From positions 1-6,539 of the forward strand of contig RFXE01000105.1 in assembly GCA_009921785.1 (NCBI GenBank): a stretch of 6,539 nucleotides of DNA, read 5' to 3'. Of this stretch, positions 5,316 to 6,539 are shown one piece after another. The position numbers and the translations under genes were made by a program. Position 1 is the stretch's first letter. Every line of letters begins with the position of its first letter. This DNA comes from Alphaproteobacteria bacterium. Lineage in GTDB: Bacteria; Pseudomonadota; Alphaproteobacteria; Rhizobiales; Beijerinckiaceae. The notes under the pieces were generated by a model. That model did not search any database. It had not been told where the DNA came from and saw nothing but the letters and a program-made list of their open reading frames with translations.

Positions 5316-6539
5316 ATGGCGCTTCTTCTCGGTATCGACACTGGCGGCACCTATACGGATGCCGTTCTCTTCGACGACAAGCAGAGTAAAGTGGTCGCGA
5401 AAGCGAAATCGCTGACCACGCGCCATGATCTCGCCATTGGCATTTCCGGCGCCGTGACGCGCGTGATCGATGCTGCAAAAATTGATGCAACAACCATTGA
5501 ACTCGTTTCGCTCTCAACAACGCTTGCCACCAATGCGCTTGTTGAAGGTCAGCAGCGCCGCATTGGCCTTGTGATGATTGGGTTCTCGGAAAATGATATC
5601 CAGCGGCAAGGTCTCGCTTCCGCACTTGGTAATGATCCGATGCTGCGTATTGCGGGCGGACATAATGTAACGGGTGATGAAGCGCATCGGCTTGATCTTG
5701 CGGCACTTGATGCGTGGCTTGATGGTGCTGGCAAGACGGTTACGGGTTATGCTGTCGCCGGCTATTTCTCAACGCGTAATCCCGATCATGAAATTCGCGT
5801 GCGTGATCACATCCGCGCACATATGCATTTGCCGGTGACATGCAGTCATGAACTCACGAGTCAACTTGATGGCCCGCGCCGCGCGTTGACATGCGTTTTG
5901 AACGCGCGGCTTATTCCGCTTATTGATGGTTTGATCGGCGCAACGACACGATTTCTTGAGGCGCAAAAAATCAAAGCGCCGGTCATGGTGGTGCGTGGTG
6001 ATGGCGCATTGATCGCGGCCGATGTTGCGCGTGAGCGTCCGATTGAAACCATTCTTTCAGGTCCCGCGGCAACGCTTGTGGGCGCGGCCTTTATGACGGG
6101 ATCACAAGATGCGCTCGTCTCCGATATTGGGGGCACAACAACCGACATTGCTGTGATGCGTAATGGGGCACCGCGTCTTGATCCTTTGGGGGCACGCGTT
6201 GGCCCCTATCAAACCATGGTGCAAGCCGTTGCGATGCGCACGATTGGGTTGGGCGGGGATAGTGAAGTGCGTCTTGTTGAAGAAGGTATGCGCGTGACGC
6301 TTGAGCTCGGGCCACGCCGTGCGATGCCGATTAGTCTTTTAGCCATTGATCATCGTGACATGGTGCATGCCGCGCTTGAAAGACAAATGCGTGCGGAAGT
6401 CGCGCGACCAAGTGATGCGCGTTTTGTTGTGCCGATGCCCGTAACCGACGCTGCACGTGCCGGTCTATCTCCGGCTGAAGCGGCCCTTCTCGATAAAATC
6501 GAGGGAGAACCAAAAGCTGTTGAAGATATTGTTGAAACA
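5316..6539 (+). CDS. Hydantoinase/oxoprolinase family protein, N-terminal part (3' end outside window)
   Basis: The frame stays open from ATG 5316 to the last base: 408 codons without a stop. The protein belongs to the ATP-dependent hydantoinase A / 5-oxoprolinase family, which couples ATP hydrolysis to opening of a cyclic amide ring (hydantoin, 5-oxoproline or relatives); related acetone carboxylase subunits share the fold. Visible motifs: N-terminal phosphate-binding LLGIDTGGTYTDAVLFD (4-20), the hydantoinase A start CSHELTSQLDGPRRA (173-187), VVRGDGALI (225-233), SGPAATLVGAA (248-258), a second ASKHA phosphate motif DIGGTTTDIA (270-279), and TIGLGGDS soon after. Members of this single-chain type are usually about 650-700 residues, so about 40% may lie outside. 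A ggaatagag stretch is a modest ribosome binding site. Substrate cannot be assigned; whether a hydantoinase B partner follows is not visible. Confidence 0.88.
   Translation, partial: MALLLGIDTGGTYTDAVLFDDKQSKVVAKAKSLTTRHDLAIGISGAVTRVIDAAKIDATTIELVSLSTTLATNALVEGQQRRIGLVMIGFSENDIQRQGLASALGNDPMLRIAGGHNVTGDEAHRLDLAALDAWLDGAGKTVTGYAVAGYFSTRNPDHEIRVRDHIRAHMHLPVTCSHELTSQLDGPRRALTCVLNARLIPLIDGLIGATTRFLEAQKIKAPVMVVRGDGALIAADVARERPIETILSGPAATLVGAAFMTGSQDALVSDIGGTTTDIAVMRNGAPRLDPLGARVGPYQTMVQAVAMRTIGLGGDSEVRLVEEGMRVTLELGPRRAMPISLLAIDHRDMVHAALERQMRAEVARPSDARFVVPMPVTDAARAGLSPAEAALLDKIEGEPKAVEDIVET

Noticed and set aside
5314..5706. Antisense frames (130 codons and shorter) opposite the hydantoinase-like gene
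   Set aside because: The + strand frame from 5316 is open to the window end and carries clear family motifs, so these are shadows.

Overview
The window looks like chromosomal DNA of an alphaproteobacterium, most likely of the Hyphomicrobiales (Rhizobiales) type. The reasons are the fused malic enzyme/phosphotransacetylase, the divergent tadA / rluB-rsmD arrangement that I recall as common in that order, and a gene-rich layout of mid-range G+C. This placement is inference from gene content, not from an rRNA or other marker. I see no phage gene, transposase, CRISPR array, tRNA or rRNA.

Layout. (1) Bases 1-1536 (+) hold the 3' part of an NADP-type malic enzyme gene, cut by the left edge of the window. 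(2) Bases 1537-1692 form a noncoding, strongly palindromic stretch between two convergent genes. It carries three perfect hairpins; the last has a T-run and probably terminates transcription from both sides. (3) tadA (-), the tRNA A34 deaminase gene, starts near 2157. (4) From a gap of only about 53 bases, rluB (+) diverges; it encodes a 661-residue RsuA/RluB-family pseudouridine synthase with long disordered Arg/Gly/Asp/Pro-rich tails at both ends. (5) rsmD (+) follows after 3 bases and encodes the 16S rRNA m2G966 methyltransferase. (6) A 12-codon reading frame overlaps the rsmD stop (ATGA). (7) A GFA/CENP-V zinc protein gene (+) and (8) the first 408 codons of a hydantoinase/oxoprolinase-family gene (+) run off the right edge.

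How the genes fit together. tadA, rluB and rsmD form an RNA-modification locus (tRNA wobble inosine, rRNA pseudouridine, rRNA m2G) serving translation. The malic enzyme is separate central carbon metabolism (malate to pyruvate). The GFA protein and the hydantoinase/oxoprolinase-like protein may form a small metabolic pair, but their substrates cannot be read from the sequence.

Most of the window is ordinary housekeeping DNA. The signals that stand out are the 25-residue tandem repeat in the RluB tail, almost identical in protein but silently changed in 16 of 25 codons; the intergenic hairpins that share a loop but have differently paired stems; the loss of the catalytic Ser-Arg pair in the phosphotransacetylase domain of the malic enzyme; and the tiny gene-like frame coupled to rsmD. 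I found no convincing new multi-gene system.
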